NCBI RefSeq assembly: GCF_030767025.1
Contig: NZ_JASITE010000011.1
Location: 205,872 to 269,871 of the forward strand
Length of the DNA: 64,000 bases
Origin: Nocardia sp. CC227C
Lineage (GTDB): Bacteria > Actinomycetota > Actinomycetes > Mycobacteriales > Mycobacteriaceae
Direction: 5' to 3'
Every line of letters begins with the position of its first letter. The first letter of the stretch is position 1. A program made the translations under genes and the position numbers. Under the pieces are notes generated by a model that made no database searches, was not told the origin of the DNA, and saw nothing but the letters and a program-made list of their open reading frames with translations. Below are positions 50,390 through 60,426 of the stretch, in pieces.

Positions 50390-53300
50390 CTAGGGCGCGG
50401 CTTCGAAATGCACTTCGGAGAGCGAGGACTGGTACCGGCCCCCCTCGTTACCCAGGGCGGTGATCCAGATCAGCACGTAGCGGGTCGACTGCTCGGAACT
50501 CACCGGAATCTCGGTGACCCCCTCGCCGAGCGTCGCCGACCCGATCAGCTGCGTCTGATCGAGGGTCGGCGCCGCGGTCGGCGAGCTACGGATCTCCACC
50601 ATCGTCCCCGGGGTCTGCGAGTCGATCACCACCTTGGTGAGCTTGCCCGGGCTGCCCATGGTGGCCAGCACCCCGACCCCGTTCTTCAGGGCCGGGAACT
50701 GCTGGAAGTACTGGTCGGTGCGCCAGAAGGTGGTCGGATCATTGTCCAGCACCGCCGACACACCGCCGATATCGTCGGGCGTGCCCTCCGGGGAGTACAC
50801 CGAGACGCCCGTGATGGGCATCGGCACCCCGCCCGTGGGCGCGGTCGGGGTGGGCTCCGGCGCGGGGCCGCCGGGAACGGCCGGTGCCGAGGTGGCCGTA
50901 GTGAGGCCGATATTGCGCTGCTCGTTGAGCGGCTGATCGGAGGCCCCCGGCGCGAAGATGCTCAGCAGCCACCAGATCACCACGCCGACCACCAGCGCGG
51001 CGAGCACGCCGAGTCCGACCAGTATCCACATCATCCGCTGCGAGCGTTCCTTCTCGGCGGCGAGCAGTTCCGGATCGGCGAGCGTCTCGTCGGGCGCACT
51101 GGGGGCGCGCTGTCCGAGCCGCAGCACCGGAATGAAGTCGGTCTTCTGATCGACCACCGACGCCTGCTCCAGCACGTGCTGCACGGTCGCGGCGGTGCGT
51201 ACGCCCTTGTTCGACTCCAGCGAGCGCACCGCCACCGCCGAGATCTCGAACGGCACCTCCGGGCGGATCTGGCGGGGTTCCACGGGTGTGCCGTCCGGCC
51301 CGAAATCGGCAAGCCGGAGCCCGCCGACGGTGGCCGCGCTGCCCGTCATACCCCCGGTCCGGATGGGCCAGCGCGCGACGGTGAGGGCGTAGAGCATGGC
51401 GCCGAGCCCGCGCACGTCCGACTGCGCGTCGGAGTCGGAGAGGGTGCCGGGGAAGGCGAGCACCGCGTCACCGGAGGCGCTGATGCGGATCCGGTCCGGA
51501 TGGTCGATGGACAGCGAGCCGCCGCCGCGGTGGGCGAGTTCGGCCGCCGCGGCCAGTGCCCGGATGGCGCGGGCCGCGCCGATGGGCGAGGGCTGGGTTT
51601 CGGCCATCTCGCGCAGCGACCGGCCCGGTGTCCATTCCGCCACCACGATGCCGCCGGAGGAGCCGCGCACCACGTCGAGCACGCGCGCCAGACCCGGTGA
51701 GTTGATCCGGCCCAGGCGCAGGGTGCGCGACAGAATGGCTTGCGGCCCATCGTGTCCGGAGTTGTCCGCGTCCTTCTGGTCGGCGTCCACGAAGGTCAGC
51801 GCGACCTCGCGGTCCAGCTTCACGTCCAGGGCCTGCCAGAACCGCAGTCCGCGCGCGCCACCGTGTCCCGCGAGCAGCCGGTAGCGGCCGCCCGCCACGG
51901 ATGCGCCCGGCATCAGCTTGGGGCCGCGCTGAACTCGCTTGGACGGTGCCTCCACACGTAGCGGCGGCATGGGCATGACGCCGGTCTGCGTGGGATCGGC
52001 CGGTGCCTCGTGATCCGCCTGGCCCGAATCCGCGTGCCGCTCTTGCCGGTCCGGGGCGTCGGCGGTGTCCGCCGCCTCGGCTCTCTCCGGCGCTGCTCCG
52101 GTCTGTGCGCCCGGAGGAACGTCGGTCGAGAGCCCGCCTCCTTGGGCCGTCGCAGATTCGGCGGCCGGGGCGCCGCCCGCCGCGTCGTCGCTCACCCTCG
52201 TTCCTCCTTCGCCGTAATATGTCGAAGTCCGCTCCTGGATCGGTTCGCCAGCGGCGCGATCGTCGGCCTCCGACGCCGCGCGGGCGTCGCCGCCCGACAC
52301 TGCGCGAGTACCCGAACCGGTCTCGCCGCGAACGCCGGATCCGGCGGTTGCGTTTCTCTCCGCCACAGGGTACGGGAATTGACCCTTTCCAGTGTTGTCA
52401 ACCGCCTCGGGTCGAACGACCGGCAGCACCATGGTCTGCGCGTCCAGGTACGGGTCGTACCGGTAGTAGTACGGTGCGGCTCGCAGATCGGCCATGGGCA
52501 GCACCATGGTGGCGTCGACGCCGTCGGCCGGACCGTCCAGATCCAGGTCGGGTGCGGGCGGCGAGAAGCCCAGGCGGCGCGAGATGGCGACGGTGATGGC
52601 GACGATCTCCGGGATGCCGGCCAGTCGCATGAGACCGAAGGCCACCGCGAACATGACGATGGCGGTGATGCCGACCCGCACCAGCGAGCCCAGCCCGCCG
52701 AAGGAGTCCGTCAGCCGGTGCAGGCCCAGCACCTGGTCCACGATCCACATCACCGCACCACCGGCCAGTGATGCCAACAGCACCCGCGTGATGGTGCGGC
52801 CGACATTGGTCATGCGCAGATCGCCGAGGCTGCGGTGCAGCAGGAAGCCGCCGATCACCGCGCCTGCCACGAAGCCGAGACCATTGGCCAGGCTCAGCCC
52901 GATCACCACCTGGTCGGGGCCGAGCAGCATCGGCATGATCGCGGAGAACACGACCTTCACGGTGGTGATGCCGAGGATGATCCAGGTGGGAGTCCACGCC
53001 TGCTCACGGGCGTAGAACACGCGCAGGTGGATCAGGACCAGCGCGTACGGAATCAGCGTGAACGCCGACCAGGCCACGGCCTCGCCGAGCCGTCGCGCGT
53101 CGCCGCCGAAGTTGCCGTAGCCGTAGAGCGCCTGGCCGATCTGCGGTCCGGCCAGGGTCATGAAGACGACCACCGGCAGCAGCGCGATCATGGTGAGGCG
53201 GGTGGCCGCGCCGAGATCGTCCACCACGGCGGGGGTGTCGTCGGCGGCGGCATTGCGGGACAGCCGCGGCATGATCGCGGTCAGCACGGTCACGCCGAGC

Positions 53301-54760
53301 ACGCCGTACGGGAGTTGCAGCAGCAGCCAGGCGTTCTGGTAGATGGCCGGACCCGCGGCGTCCACATGCGAGGAGATGCGGGTGGCGATGACCCATCCGG
53401 CCTGGCTGATCAGGACGTACAGAATGATGGCCGCGCCCATGCCCGCGAACATCTTGAGCCGGTCGTCCACGCCCCACAGCGGTTTCAGGCTGATGCCCTC
53501 GCGGCGGATGGCGGGCAGCAGGCTCATCGCCTGCACGATCACGCCGACGGTGACGCCGACGCCGAGCAGCAGCAGTTTCGGCTCACCCATGCGCACCGGG
53601 TCGAGGGTGATCTCCCCCGGCGTCACGGCGTAGAGCACCAGTACGACCAGCACCACCACGTTGTTGAGCACGGGCGCCCAGGCGCCGGGCTTGAACACCT
53701 GGTGGGTGTTGAGAATGGCCGTGAGCAGCGCCGTCATGCCGTAGAAGATGATGGCGGGCAGCAACAGGAAGGTCAGCGCGGTGGTGAGCGCGACGTTGAC
53801 CTCACCGTCATCGGACAGGAAGACGTGCGTGACCAGAATCGGAGCGGCGGCCGTCACCAGCAGGGTGCCGATGCCGAGCACCGTGAGCGCGGCGGTGTAC
53901 AGCCGTCGCACGAAGGCCGCGCCGCCGTCGGGGTCCTCTTTCTCCGCGCGCACCAGGGTCGGCACCACGATGGCGGTGAGCACCGCGCCGACCAGCAGTT
54001 CGGAGATCATGGTCGGGATGGTGGCCGCGACGGTGTAGGCACTGGCGATGGCCGGGCCGAGCACGGTGAGCAGCAGCAGCTGTTTGCCGAATCCGGTGAT
54101 CCGGCTGATCAGGGTGGCGAACGCGATGGACCCGGATTCCTTGACCAGGCGGGCGTTCGAACTCTCGGCCTGCTCGGCCGTCCTCACCACGGTGGTGCGC
54201 GGCAGCGGCTGGCGGTCCGAGGGCGGCGTCGGGTAGCGCTGGGGCTGGACCGGCCGCTGCGGCGGCGGGGTGACGTGCCCCCAGTGGTAGCGCTCCTCCG
54301 GCGGCACCTGCCCGTGGGCGGCGTGCCGCGGGCGCTGGGTTTCCGAGCGTTGGGGTTCCCGGCGCTGGGTTTCGGGGCGCTGGGGCGGCTGCGGCCGGGG
54401 CGGCATTCCGGCGGGTCGCCGCATGATGGGCGGTTCGGGTGCCGGATACTCCGACCCCGAGGGCGGACCGGACGGTTGACCCGGCGGCGGACCGGCGGGT
54501 CGCGGGTGCGGTTGTCCCTGTCTCGGTTGTGGCTGGCCCGGTTGTGGTTGGCCCTGTCCCGGGTGCGGCTGACCCGAAGGCCCCTGTCTCGGATAGGGCG
54601 GCCCCGGCTGTCCCTGCCGCGGTTGCGGTCGGCCCGGCGGCATTCCGGGTCCACCGGGTTGTCGTCCCACGCCTCGCTCCCAGGGTGCGGAGGGGGCGCG
54701 TCGCGGTGGCGGCCCCTCGGGTTCGCGGCCCGATGAGCGCGGTTCACCGTGTTCGCTCAT
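50390..54760 (-). CDS. murJ: MurJ lipid II flippase fused to a pseudokinase and extracellular domain
   Basis: 1456 residues. A Pro/Gln/Gly/Arg-rich tail of about 200 residues leads. The MurJ/MviN domain (about 205-750, some 14 helices) starts LVKESGSIAFATLISRITGF. A disordered linker follows, then a kinase-like domain (about 975-1210) that lacks HRD and DFG motifs, so it is a pseudokinase. A membrane helix (LVGLGVLAALVVGVVIWWLL) leads to a C-terminal beta-rich outer domain. MurJ flips lipid II. In mycobacteria the phosphorylated pseudokinase binds FhaA. The N-terminal tail is much longer than I remember in mycobacteria (about 1184 residues in total). Confidence 0.93.
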   Translation of the reverse strand: MSEHGEPRSSGREPEGPPPRRAPSAPWERGVGRQPGGPGMPPGRPQPRQGQPGPPYPRQGPSGQPHPGQGQPQPGQPQPRQGQPHPRPAGPPPGQPSGPPSGSEYPAPEPPIMRRPAGMPPRPQPPQRPETQRREPQRSETQRPRHAAHGQVPPEERYHWGHVTPPPQRPVQPQRYPTPPSDRQPLPRTTVVRTAEQAESSNARLVKESGSIAFATLISRITGFGKQLLLLTVLGPAIASAYTVAATIPTMISELLVGAVLTAIVVPTLVRAEKEDPDGGAAFVRRLYTAALTVLGIGTLLVTAAAPILVTHVFLSDDGEVNVALTTALTFLLLPAIIFYGMTALLTAILNTHQVFKPGAWAPVLNNVVVLVVLVLYAVTPGEITLDPVRMGEPKLLLLGVGVTVGVIVQAMSLLPAIRREGISLKPLWGVDDRLKMFAGMGAAIILYVLISQAGWVIATRISSHVDAAGPAIYQNAWLLLQLPYGVLGVTVLTAIMPRLSRNAAADDTPAVVDDLGAATRLTMIALLPVVVFMTLAGPQIGQALYGYGNFGGDARRLGEAVAWSAFTLIPYALVLIHLRVFYAREQAWTPTWIILGITTVKVVFSAIMPMLLGPDQVVIGLSLANGLGFVAGAVIGGFLLHRSLGDLRMTNVGRTITRVLLASLAGGAVMWIVDQVLGLHRLTDSFGGLGSLVRVGITAIVMFAVAFGLMRLAGIPEIVAITVAISRRLGFSPPAPDLDLDGPADGVDATMVLPMADLRAAPYYYRYDPYLDAQTMVLPVVRPEAVDNTGKGQFPYPVAERNATAGSGVRGETGSGTRAVSGGDARAASEADDRAAGEPIQERTSTYYGEGGTRVSDDAAGGAPAAESATAQGGGLSTDVPPGAQTGAAPERAEAADTADAPDRQERHADSGQADHEAPADPTQTGVMPMPPLRVEAPSKRVQRGPKLMPGASVAGGRYRLLAGHGGARGLRFWQALDVKLDREVALTFVDADQKDADNSGHDGPQAILSRTLRLGRINSPGLARVLDVVRGSSGGIVVAEWTPGRSLREMAETQPSPIGAARAIRALAAAAELAHRGGGSLSIDHPDRIRISASGDAVLAFPGTLSDSDAQSDVRGLGAMLYALTVARWPIRTGGMTGSAATVGGLRLADFGPDGTPVEPRQIRPEVPFEISAVAVRSLESNKGVRTAATVQHVLEQASVVDQKTDFIPVLRLGQRAPSAPDETLADPELLAAEKERSQRMMWILVGLGVLAALVVGVVIWWLLSIFAPGASDQPLNEQRNIGLTTATSAPAVPGGPAPEPTPTAPTGGVPMPITGVSVYSPEGTPDDIGGVSAVLDNDPTTFWRTDQYFQQFPALKNGVGVLATMGSPGKLTKVVIDSQTPGTMVEIRSSPTAAPTLDQTQLIGSATLGEGVTEIPVSSEQSTRYVLIWITALGNEGGRYQSSLSEVHFEAAP

Positions 54761-57270
54761 CGGTCCTCCTGTCGTTGCAACTCCCGCTTGCGGGCACGCC
54801 GGAACCGGTTCACCCGACGTCGGGTCTCCGGATCGAATCCCTCATCGGCCGGATCGGCCTGCCCGCGGAAGCGGTGCCACAGGCGGCGTCCGGCCAGCAG
54901 GAACAGCAGCGCGCCCGCGCACCCGGTAATTATTGCCAACGCCTGACCATAAGCGTTGGAACGCACCGATACCGTTACGGCATTGCCGAGCGGCACCCCG
55001 TCCGGCGTGGTAAGTGCGATGGGTATCACCAGGTTTCGGCTGTCGCTCACCTCGGTGGGGATCTGGAAGGAGCGGGTGCCCTTGGCGGGCAATACCTCCT
55101 CGCCGACATCGGTGATCTTCGTCTCGGCGGGTGCGTCGATGCGGAATTCGACCCGGATGGCGACCGGCAGGTCGTTGCGCGCCACCAGCAGCAGCGGACT
55201 CTGTTCGGAGGCGAGGGTGTAGACGCCGCCCGGTGGCAGCACGGTCACCGATCCGAACAGTTCGTCGACGGTGGTGGTGGTCTGGTGGAGGCGGCGCTGG
55301 GCGACGGTGTCGGGCTGGCCGCCGCTGCGCCGATCCGAGAGGGTCAGCGTCCGGAGCAGGTCGTCACGCAGCGGGGTGAGGAAGGCGCGCGGGCTCAATT
55401 CCTGCTGCGGTACCTCCGCCAGCGCGTTCATCAGTTCGGTAATGCGATGTGCCTGGGCCCGCACCGGATCGACGAACTGCCGCGGCACCGACTCGTCGGC
55501 GGCCTGGCTCAGATAGTCGAGTTCGTAGGGCTGCGGGTCGGCGGGCTGGGCCAGCAGGTCCGTGAAGGGGCGCGGTACGGCGAGGTTCTCGCGGAACAGC
55601 AGTTGCAGCTGTTCGAGCAGTGCGGTGGCCTCGTCCCGATTCGCGCCCCACTGCTGCGGCGGCATGAACAGCACGGCTCCCGGCCGGTCCGGGCGTGGAT
55701 TCAGCGCCGGCCAGGAGATGGCGCCGAGGGCGTCCTGGAGTCGCGCGGGACGGGAGTCGGCGTTGACGTCGTAGCGAACCGACTGCGGGGTGAACGACGG
55801 TGTCGGCGGATGGGAGCCGACGGCCGCCAGTGCGGTGGCCGACCAGATGTCGAAGGTCGCCACCCGCAGCCCGGGATCGACCGGCGGCTCGCCCACGCCC
55901 GGATTCAGCGGGATATCGGGCAGCCGCACCATATCCGGATGACCGGCGGGGGCGGGTGCCTCGATGGTGTCGTCGGCGGTAGCGGTGGACCGGCCGTCGG
56001 TGGGGACGACCGCGTTGTCGGCGAGCACCGCGGTGGTGACGCCGTGGGCGGCCAGCAGATTCGCCGCCCCGGTGTCGATGGTGCCCGCGTCCGGCAGATT
56101 CACCCCGCGCAGCGAGGTGACCGAGAGCAGCGAGTCGACCACGTCGGCCGGTGCGACCAGCGCCCGATGCGTGAGGGCCGGATCGTTGACGGCGGCCAGC
56201 ACGGTCTCGTCGACCTGCCCGAACGGCAGTGCCACCGTGCACAATCCGGGGGCGACGGCGCGCAGCCGGTCCAGCCAGGACTTGGCGGCCTGGGTACCGG
56301 TGCCCGCACGGGTGGGCCCGTCCGGATCCGAGGGACTGGCCAGCACGCGGTAGTCGGTGACCATCGCCGACACGGTGACCAGCAGGTCCGGGTCGACGGC
56401 CAGGCAGAGCGACGAGGCCAGCCCGCCGCCGGAGCGGGCGTCGTTGCGCAGCGCCGATTCCAGGGCCGAGAGCAACTGGTCGAGACGGCCGCCCGCGCTC
56501 AGGGAGGAGGCCAGCTCGTCGTCGGTGAGCAGCGCCTGCCCGTCCACCGAGCCCGGGATGCCCGCCATCAGCCGGGGCCGGTCGGCCAGCGGCCACAGCA
56601 TGGTGGCGGCGACCGGCGGCGCGGCGGGAGCGGCCGGAACCGGCGGCGGCGCGTCGACCGAGGTGTCGGCGGTGGCCGGGACGCCGAGCACGGGCAGCAG
56701 GAAGCGCGCGTCGTCGAGGCGGGCCTGACTGCCGTAGGCGGGTTCGCCGTTGACGTTCAGCAGCAGCGGGTAGACGCCAGGCTCGGTGATCTGGAGGTCG
56801 GTGACGTCGCTGGGCATGTCGCCGCCGCCGCGCAGGGCCACTGTGAAGCTGAACTGCTTGTGGTCGCCCGGGCCGAGCCGTTCGGACACCGCCTGGAACG
56901 CCCCGGTGACGTCGTAGTTGATCTGGTCCAGCTGTAGTGCGGTGCGCAGTTCGCTGGCCGCCGTCGCCGGCCGGGCCCGCTGGACGCGGATGCTGATGTC
57001 GTCGACCACGCGGTCACCGATATTGGTGACGGTGCCCGAGACCACGAAGTAGGGGTCGCTGGTGGTGGTGATGACCGTGGGCGTCACCGAATCCAGGGAC
57101 AGCTTCAGGAATTTCGGGCCGGTGCCGCTGCCGTAGCCGTTGCCGTCGGGCTGGCCGCCGGCGGGCACGGCGCCGACGCCGGTCGCCACGACGGCCAGAA
57201 TCACCGTGACGAGCGACAGCATCCAGCGGTGCAGCGGCCTGTTCGGACGCAGGGACCCCGCACGCGTCAT
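54757..57270 (-). CDS. DUF6049-family membrane/secreted protein (Rv3909 homologue)
   Basis: 837 residues. N-terminal signal-like helix (WMLSLVTVILAVVATGVGAV), a long outer region that is mostly beta and Ala/Asp-rich, and a C-terminal membrane helix (ALAIITGCAGALLFLLAGRR) with a basic cytoplasmic tail. Mycobacterial Rv3909 has the same shape and position between mutT4 and murJ. ATG 57270 overlaps the mutT4 stop by 4 nt and the stop overlaps murJ by 4 nt. This tight linkage to MurJ suggests an envelope role; none is proven. Confidence 0.88.
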   Translation of the reverse strand: MTRAGSLRPNRPLHRWMLSLVTVILAVVATGVGAVPAGGQPDGNGYGSGTGPKFLKLSLDSVTPTVITTTSDPYFVVSGTVTNIGDRVVDDISIRVQRARPATAASELRTALQLDQINYDVTGAFQAVSERLGPGDHKQFSFTVALRGGGDMPSDVTDLQITEPGVYPLLLNVNGEPAYGSQARLDDARFLLPVLGVPATADTSVDAPPPVPAAPAAPPVAATMLWPLADRPRLMAGIPGSVDGQALLTDDELASSLSAGGRLDQLLSALESALRNDARSGGGLASSLCLAVDPDLLVTVSAMVTDYRVLASPSDPDGPTRAGTGTQAAKSWLDRLRAVAPGLCTVALPFGQVDETVLAAVNDPALTHRALVAPADVVDSLLSVTSLRGVNLPDAGTIDTGAANLLAAHGVTTAVLADNAVVPTDGRSTATADDTIEAPAPAGHPDMVRLPDIPLNPGVGEPPVDPGLRVATFDIWSATALAAVGSHPPTPSFTPQSVRYDVNADSRPARLQDALGAISWPALNPRPDRPGAVLFMPPQQWGANRDEATALLEQLQLLFRENLAVPRPFTDLLAQPADPQPYELDYLSQAADESVPRQFVDPVRAQAHRITELMNALAEVPQQELSPRAFLTPLRDDLLRTLTLSDRRSGGQPDTVAQRRLHQTTTTVDELFGSVTVLPPGGVYTLASEQSPLLLVARNDLPVAIRVEFRIDAPAETKITDVGEEVLPAKGTRSFQIPTEVSDSRNLVIPIALTTPDGVPLGNAVTVSVRSNAYGQALAIITGCAGALLFLLAGRRLWHRFRGQADPADEGFDPETRRRVNRFRRARKRELQRQEDR

Positions 57271-57806
57271 TGTCTGCCGTTCTCCATCCGATCGATCAGC
57301 CGGTTCGCCACCTCCGCCAGCCTGCGTTCGTCCGCGTACGCGAGCCGGGAATCGAGTTCGCTCAAGGGAACCCAGGCCACCTTGGTGACCTCCACGTCGG
57401 CGTCGGACAGTTCCCCGCCGATCGATCGCATGAGGTAGTGATGCACCGTCTTGTGTACCCGGCGGCCCTCGGTGACGAACCAGTAGTCGATGCTGCCCAG
57501 TTCGGCGACCACCGTGCCGTGGATACCGGTCTCCTCCGCGACCTCGCGGATCGCGGTCTGTTCGGCGGTCTCCCCCTCTTCGATATGTCCTTTCGGTAGC
57601 GACCACAGTAGGCGGCCGCGCCGATCGGTGCGCCCGATGAGAGCGGCGGAGGCTTTCTCGCGGGGGCCGTCGAGGCCGTCGACCACGAGTCCGCCCGCCG
57701 AGGTCTCCCGGACGGTGCGCATGCGGGGTTTCGCCGCATTACCGGTCGAACCGCGGCGCCGGGGCTGGCGGCGTCGACTGTTCGCGCGATCGGCCGGAGG
57801 AGACAC
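57267..57806 (-). CDS. mutT4: Nudix hydrolase MutT4 (Rv3908 homologue)
   Basis: 179 residues. Nudix box GHIEEGETAEQTAIREVAEE, split as GHIEEGETAE and REVAEETGI (about 93-115), with all acidic residues present. A basic N-terminal tail of about 30 residues is unlike most MutT proteins. Family members hydrolyse (d)NTP derivatives. The start is GTG 57806. It overlaps the DUF6049 gene by 4 nt and is divergent from pcnA, matching mycobacteria. Confidence 0.92.
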   Translation of the reverse strand: MSPPADRANSRRRQPRRRGSTGNAAKPRMRTVRETSAGGLVVDGLDGPREKASAALIGRTDRRGRLLWSLPKGHIEEGETAEQTAIREVAEETGIHGTVVAELGSIDYWFVTEGRRVHKTVHHYLMRSIGGELSDADVEVTKVAWVPLSELDSRLAYADERRLAEVANRLIDRMENGRQ

Positions 57807-57980
57807 TGCGTCAGTCTAGCCGGGAAGGACTCAGGTGCCGCCTCGCTGCGTCGAGCTGCCGGAACGCCGCTGTAAGCACCCCGTACCCGGGGTGTCGCCG
57901 GACCGGCCCGGCTCCGGCTGGAGCGCCCGCCGCCGCATCTGGCGAAACCGGTTTGCGCCGCTCCACTAAGCTGCGTTTTC

Positions 57981-59450
57981 GTGGTTTCGCCTGAGTCCGA
58001 CGTAGCAAACGAGGAACGCCGTACCCGATTGCTCGCGGCGGCGGCGATCACACTGGGACGGCTCTCCGAAGTCCTGACCCCGCTCGGCGAGCTCTTCGCC
58101 GCGCACGGCCATCACCTGTACCTGGTGGGCGGCAGCGTGCGCGACGCGGTGCTGGGCCGCCTGGGCACGGATCTGGATTTCACCACCGACGCCCGGCCCG
58201 AGCAGGTGCAGGAGCTGATGCGCGGCTGGGCCGACCACCTGTGGGACACCGGCGGCCTGGCCTTCGGCACGGTGAGCGCGGCCAAGGGCGGGCAGCAGCT
58301 GGAGATCACCACCTTCCGCGCCGACACCTACGACCGGGTGTCCCGCAATCCGGAGGTCACCTTCGGCGACACCCTGGAGGGCGATCTGGTCCGCCGTGAC
58401 TTCACGGTGAACGCCATGGCCGTGCGGATCGGAGCCCTGGGCGAGCTGGAGTTCGTCGATCCGCTCGACGGGATGTCGGCCCTGCTCGCGGGTGTGCTGG
58501 ACACCCCCGCCGCGCCCGAGGACTCGTTCCACGACGACCCGCTGCGCATGCTGCGCGCCGCGCGCTTCGTCTCGCAGCTCGGCTTCACCCCGGCCCCGCG
58601 GGTGCGGGCGGCCATTGTCGCCATGGCCCCGGAGCTCGACCGCATCACCGCCGAGCGGGTGCGCACCGAGCTCGACAAGCTGATCGGCGGCGAGTACCCG
58701 ACCGACGGCATCGACCTCATCTGCGAGACGGGTCTGGCCGAGCGGGTGCTGCCGGAGGTGCCGGCCATGAAGCTGGAGATCGACGAGCATCACCAGCACA
58801 AGGACGTCTACCAGCATTCGCTGACGGTGCTGCGCCAGGCCATCGATCAGGAGGACGGCGACCCGGACCTGATCCTGCGCTGGGCCGCGCTGCTGCACGA
58901 TATCGGCAAGCCGCCCACCAAGAAGAACGAGCCGGGCGGCGGGGTGAGCTTCCACCATCACGAGGTGGTGGGCGCGAAGATGGTGCGAAAGCGCATGCGC
59001 GCCTTGAAGTATCCCAAGCAGTTCACCGAGGACGTGGCGCGGCTGGTGTACCTGCACCTGCGCTTCCACGGCTACGGCAAGGGCCAGTGGACCGATTCGG
59101 CGGTGCGCCGCTATGTCACCGATGCCGGTGAGCTGCTGCCGCGTCTGCACAAACTGGTGCGCGCCGACTGCACCACCCGCAACAAGCGCCGCGCGGCCAT
59201 GCTGCAATCCACCTACGACGATCTGGAAGTGCGGATCGCCCGCATTCAGGAGCAGGAGGATCTGGCGCGGGTGCGCCCGGACCTGGACGGCAACGCCATC
59301 ATGGAGCTGCTCGGCATCCAGCCCGGTCCCGAGGTGGGCAAGGCGTGGAAGTTCCTGAAGGAGTTGCGCCTCGACCGCGGCCCCCTCACTCGCGACGAAG
59401 CGGAGGCGGAACTGCTGAAGTGGTGGAAGGGCCAGCAACCGGCCGAATAG
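57981..59450 (+). CDS. pcnA: CCA tRNA nucleotidyltransferase PcnA
   Basis: 489 residues. Nucleotidyltransferase site GGSVRDAVLGRLGTDLDFTT, RRDFTVNAMAV, DPLRMLRAARF, and an HD domain (LHDIGKPPTK and HHHEVVGAKM). The class is tRNA-CCA adding enzyme or poly(A) polymerase; CCA addition is likely since no encoded CCA is present in the two tRNA genes here. GTG start at 57981. Rv3907c homologue in the same place. Confidence 0.94.
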   Translation: MVSPESDVANEERRTRLLAAAAITLGRLSEVLTPLGELFAAHGHHLYLVGGSVRDAVLGRLGTDLDFTTDARPEQVQELMRGWADHLWDTGGLAFGTVSAAKGGQQLEITTFRADTYDRVSRNPEVTFGDTLEGDLVRRDFTVNAMAVRIGALGELEFVDPLDGMSALLAGVLDTPAAPEDSFHDDPLRMLRAARFVSQLGFTPAPRVRAAIVAMAPELDRITAERVRTELDKLIGGEYPTDGIDLICETGLAERVLPEVPAMKLEIDEHHQHKDVYQHSLTVLRQAIDQEDGDPDLILRWAALLHDIGKPPTKKNEPGGGVSFHHHEVVGAKMVRKRMRALKYPKQFTEDVARLVYLHLRFHGYGKGQWTDSAVRRYVTDAGELLPRLHKLVRADCTTRNKRRAAMLQSTYDDLEVRIARIQEQEDLARVRPDLDGNAIMELLGIQPGPEVGKAWKFLKELRLDRGPLTRDEAEAELLKWWKGQQPAE

Positions 59451-59460
59451 CGAGTCGCGC

Positions 59461-60288
59461 CTAGAAGACGATGAGGGTGGTGCCCGCCACGATGGCGGCG
59501 CGGATCTGCGCCAGGTCGAAGGAGCCGGTGAGGCCGGGCAGATCGGCCTCGAAAAGCACGTCGTCGCCGATTCTTTCGGCACGGGTGATGCGGGCGTGAT
59601 TGGGCAGATCGGTCAGCGGGATCGGCTGTAGCCGCACCGCGCGCCGCGGCATCCGGATGCCCCACCAGTTGGCCCGGTGCAGTGTGATGGTGAGGACGTT
59701 GTCCCTGATCTCCGCCGTGGCCAGGGCTCGCAGTCTTCGTCTTCGATGCCGCGCCAGGATCATTCCGTCCGGCGCGGTCCGCAGCAGCCAGTCCGGCTGC
59801 CAGCTGTTGATCCACCGCACCAGCGCCTCGATGTGGATGGTGCCGCGCAGATCCAGTTGGGCGGAGCGGATTTTGGTGGGCACCCCCGGAATGAGCCGCA
59901 CCCCGTGCGCGATGACGGTGAGTTCCTTGATCGGCTGCTCGTTCCAATACAGGTCGGTCAGCACGGTTTTCGATTGGAAATGCGCCCCGCGCCGCCGCAC
60001 CTTGAGGGTGTGCAGGGTGGCGCGCAGGTCGTGGCCGAGCACGGTGGCGCTCACTTCCTGTCCGCCGAACTGGCTGAGGATGCCCTCGGACAGCAGGGTC
60101 ATGAGCACATCGGGCATGAGCGCGGTGACGGTGCCCGCGCCGAAGTCGGCGACCGGATCCAGCCATGCGGTGGTGAAGGTGGTCCACTGATCCAGCCAGC
60201 TCTGGTCGAACAGGCGTCGTCCCAGGTCCATGCCGAGGTCCACCGCCCGCAGAGGTGACCAGGCCTTCGGATCGAAATACGTGGCCAT
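59461..60288 (-). CDS. LmeA-like (DUF2993) protein
   Basis: 275 residues without a clear signal peptide. The middle part has DLRGTIHIEALVRWINSWQP and the final part has HRANWWGIRMPRRAVRLQPI, resembling DUF2993/LmeA phospholipid-binding proteins that affect mannan lipids in mycobacteria. The match is moderate. ATG 60288 (MATYFDPKAW) is chosen; 12 more codons are open upstream. It converges with pcnA, the stops being 10 nt apart. Confidence 0.6.
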   Translation of the reverse strand: MATYFDPKAWSPLRAVDLGMDLGRRLFDQSWLDQWTTFTTAWLDPVADFGAGTVTALMPDVLMTLLSEGILSQFGGQEVSATVLGHDLRATLHTLKVRRRGAHFQSKTVLTDLYWNEQPIKELTVIAHGVRLIPGVPTKIRSAQLDLRGTIHIEALVRWINSWQPDWLLRTAPDGMILARHRRRRLRALATAEIRDNVLTITLHRANWWGIRMPRRAVRLQPIPLTDLPNHARITRAERIGDDVLFEADLPGLTGSFDLAQIRAAIVAGTTLIVF

Positions 60289-60366
60289 GATTGCCCCGAG
60301 CGTACCGGCAGGAGGTGACAGCATCGGGTCGGACGCTGTGACGACCGTCGCAATAGGCCGACAGAT

Positions 60367-60420
60367 ATCCGCAGATGCGGATCATTTCTCTTGTTGTCAC
60401 CGCATTTGCGGAGATAGAGT
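60367..60420 (+). promoter_or_regulatory. mod operon promoter with paired palindromic operators
   Basis: Two palindromes share CCGCA-N2-TGCGG: ATCCGCAGATGCGGAT at 60367-60382 and CCGCATTTGCGG at 60400-60411, with centres 31 bp apart. A candidate promoter is TTGTTG (60391-60396), 18-bp spacer and TAGAGT (60415-60420). The second palindrome lies between -35 and -10, and the first just upstream of -35. Likely target of the regulator encoded 7 nt downstream. Confidence 0.75.
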
Positions 60421-60426
60421 GCTCCC

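Noticed and set aside
52835..54736. Long plus-strand frames opposite murJ and the DUF6049 gene
   Set aside because: Composition is His/Arg/Gly/Gln-rich shadow of the real minus-strand genes.
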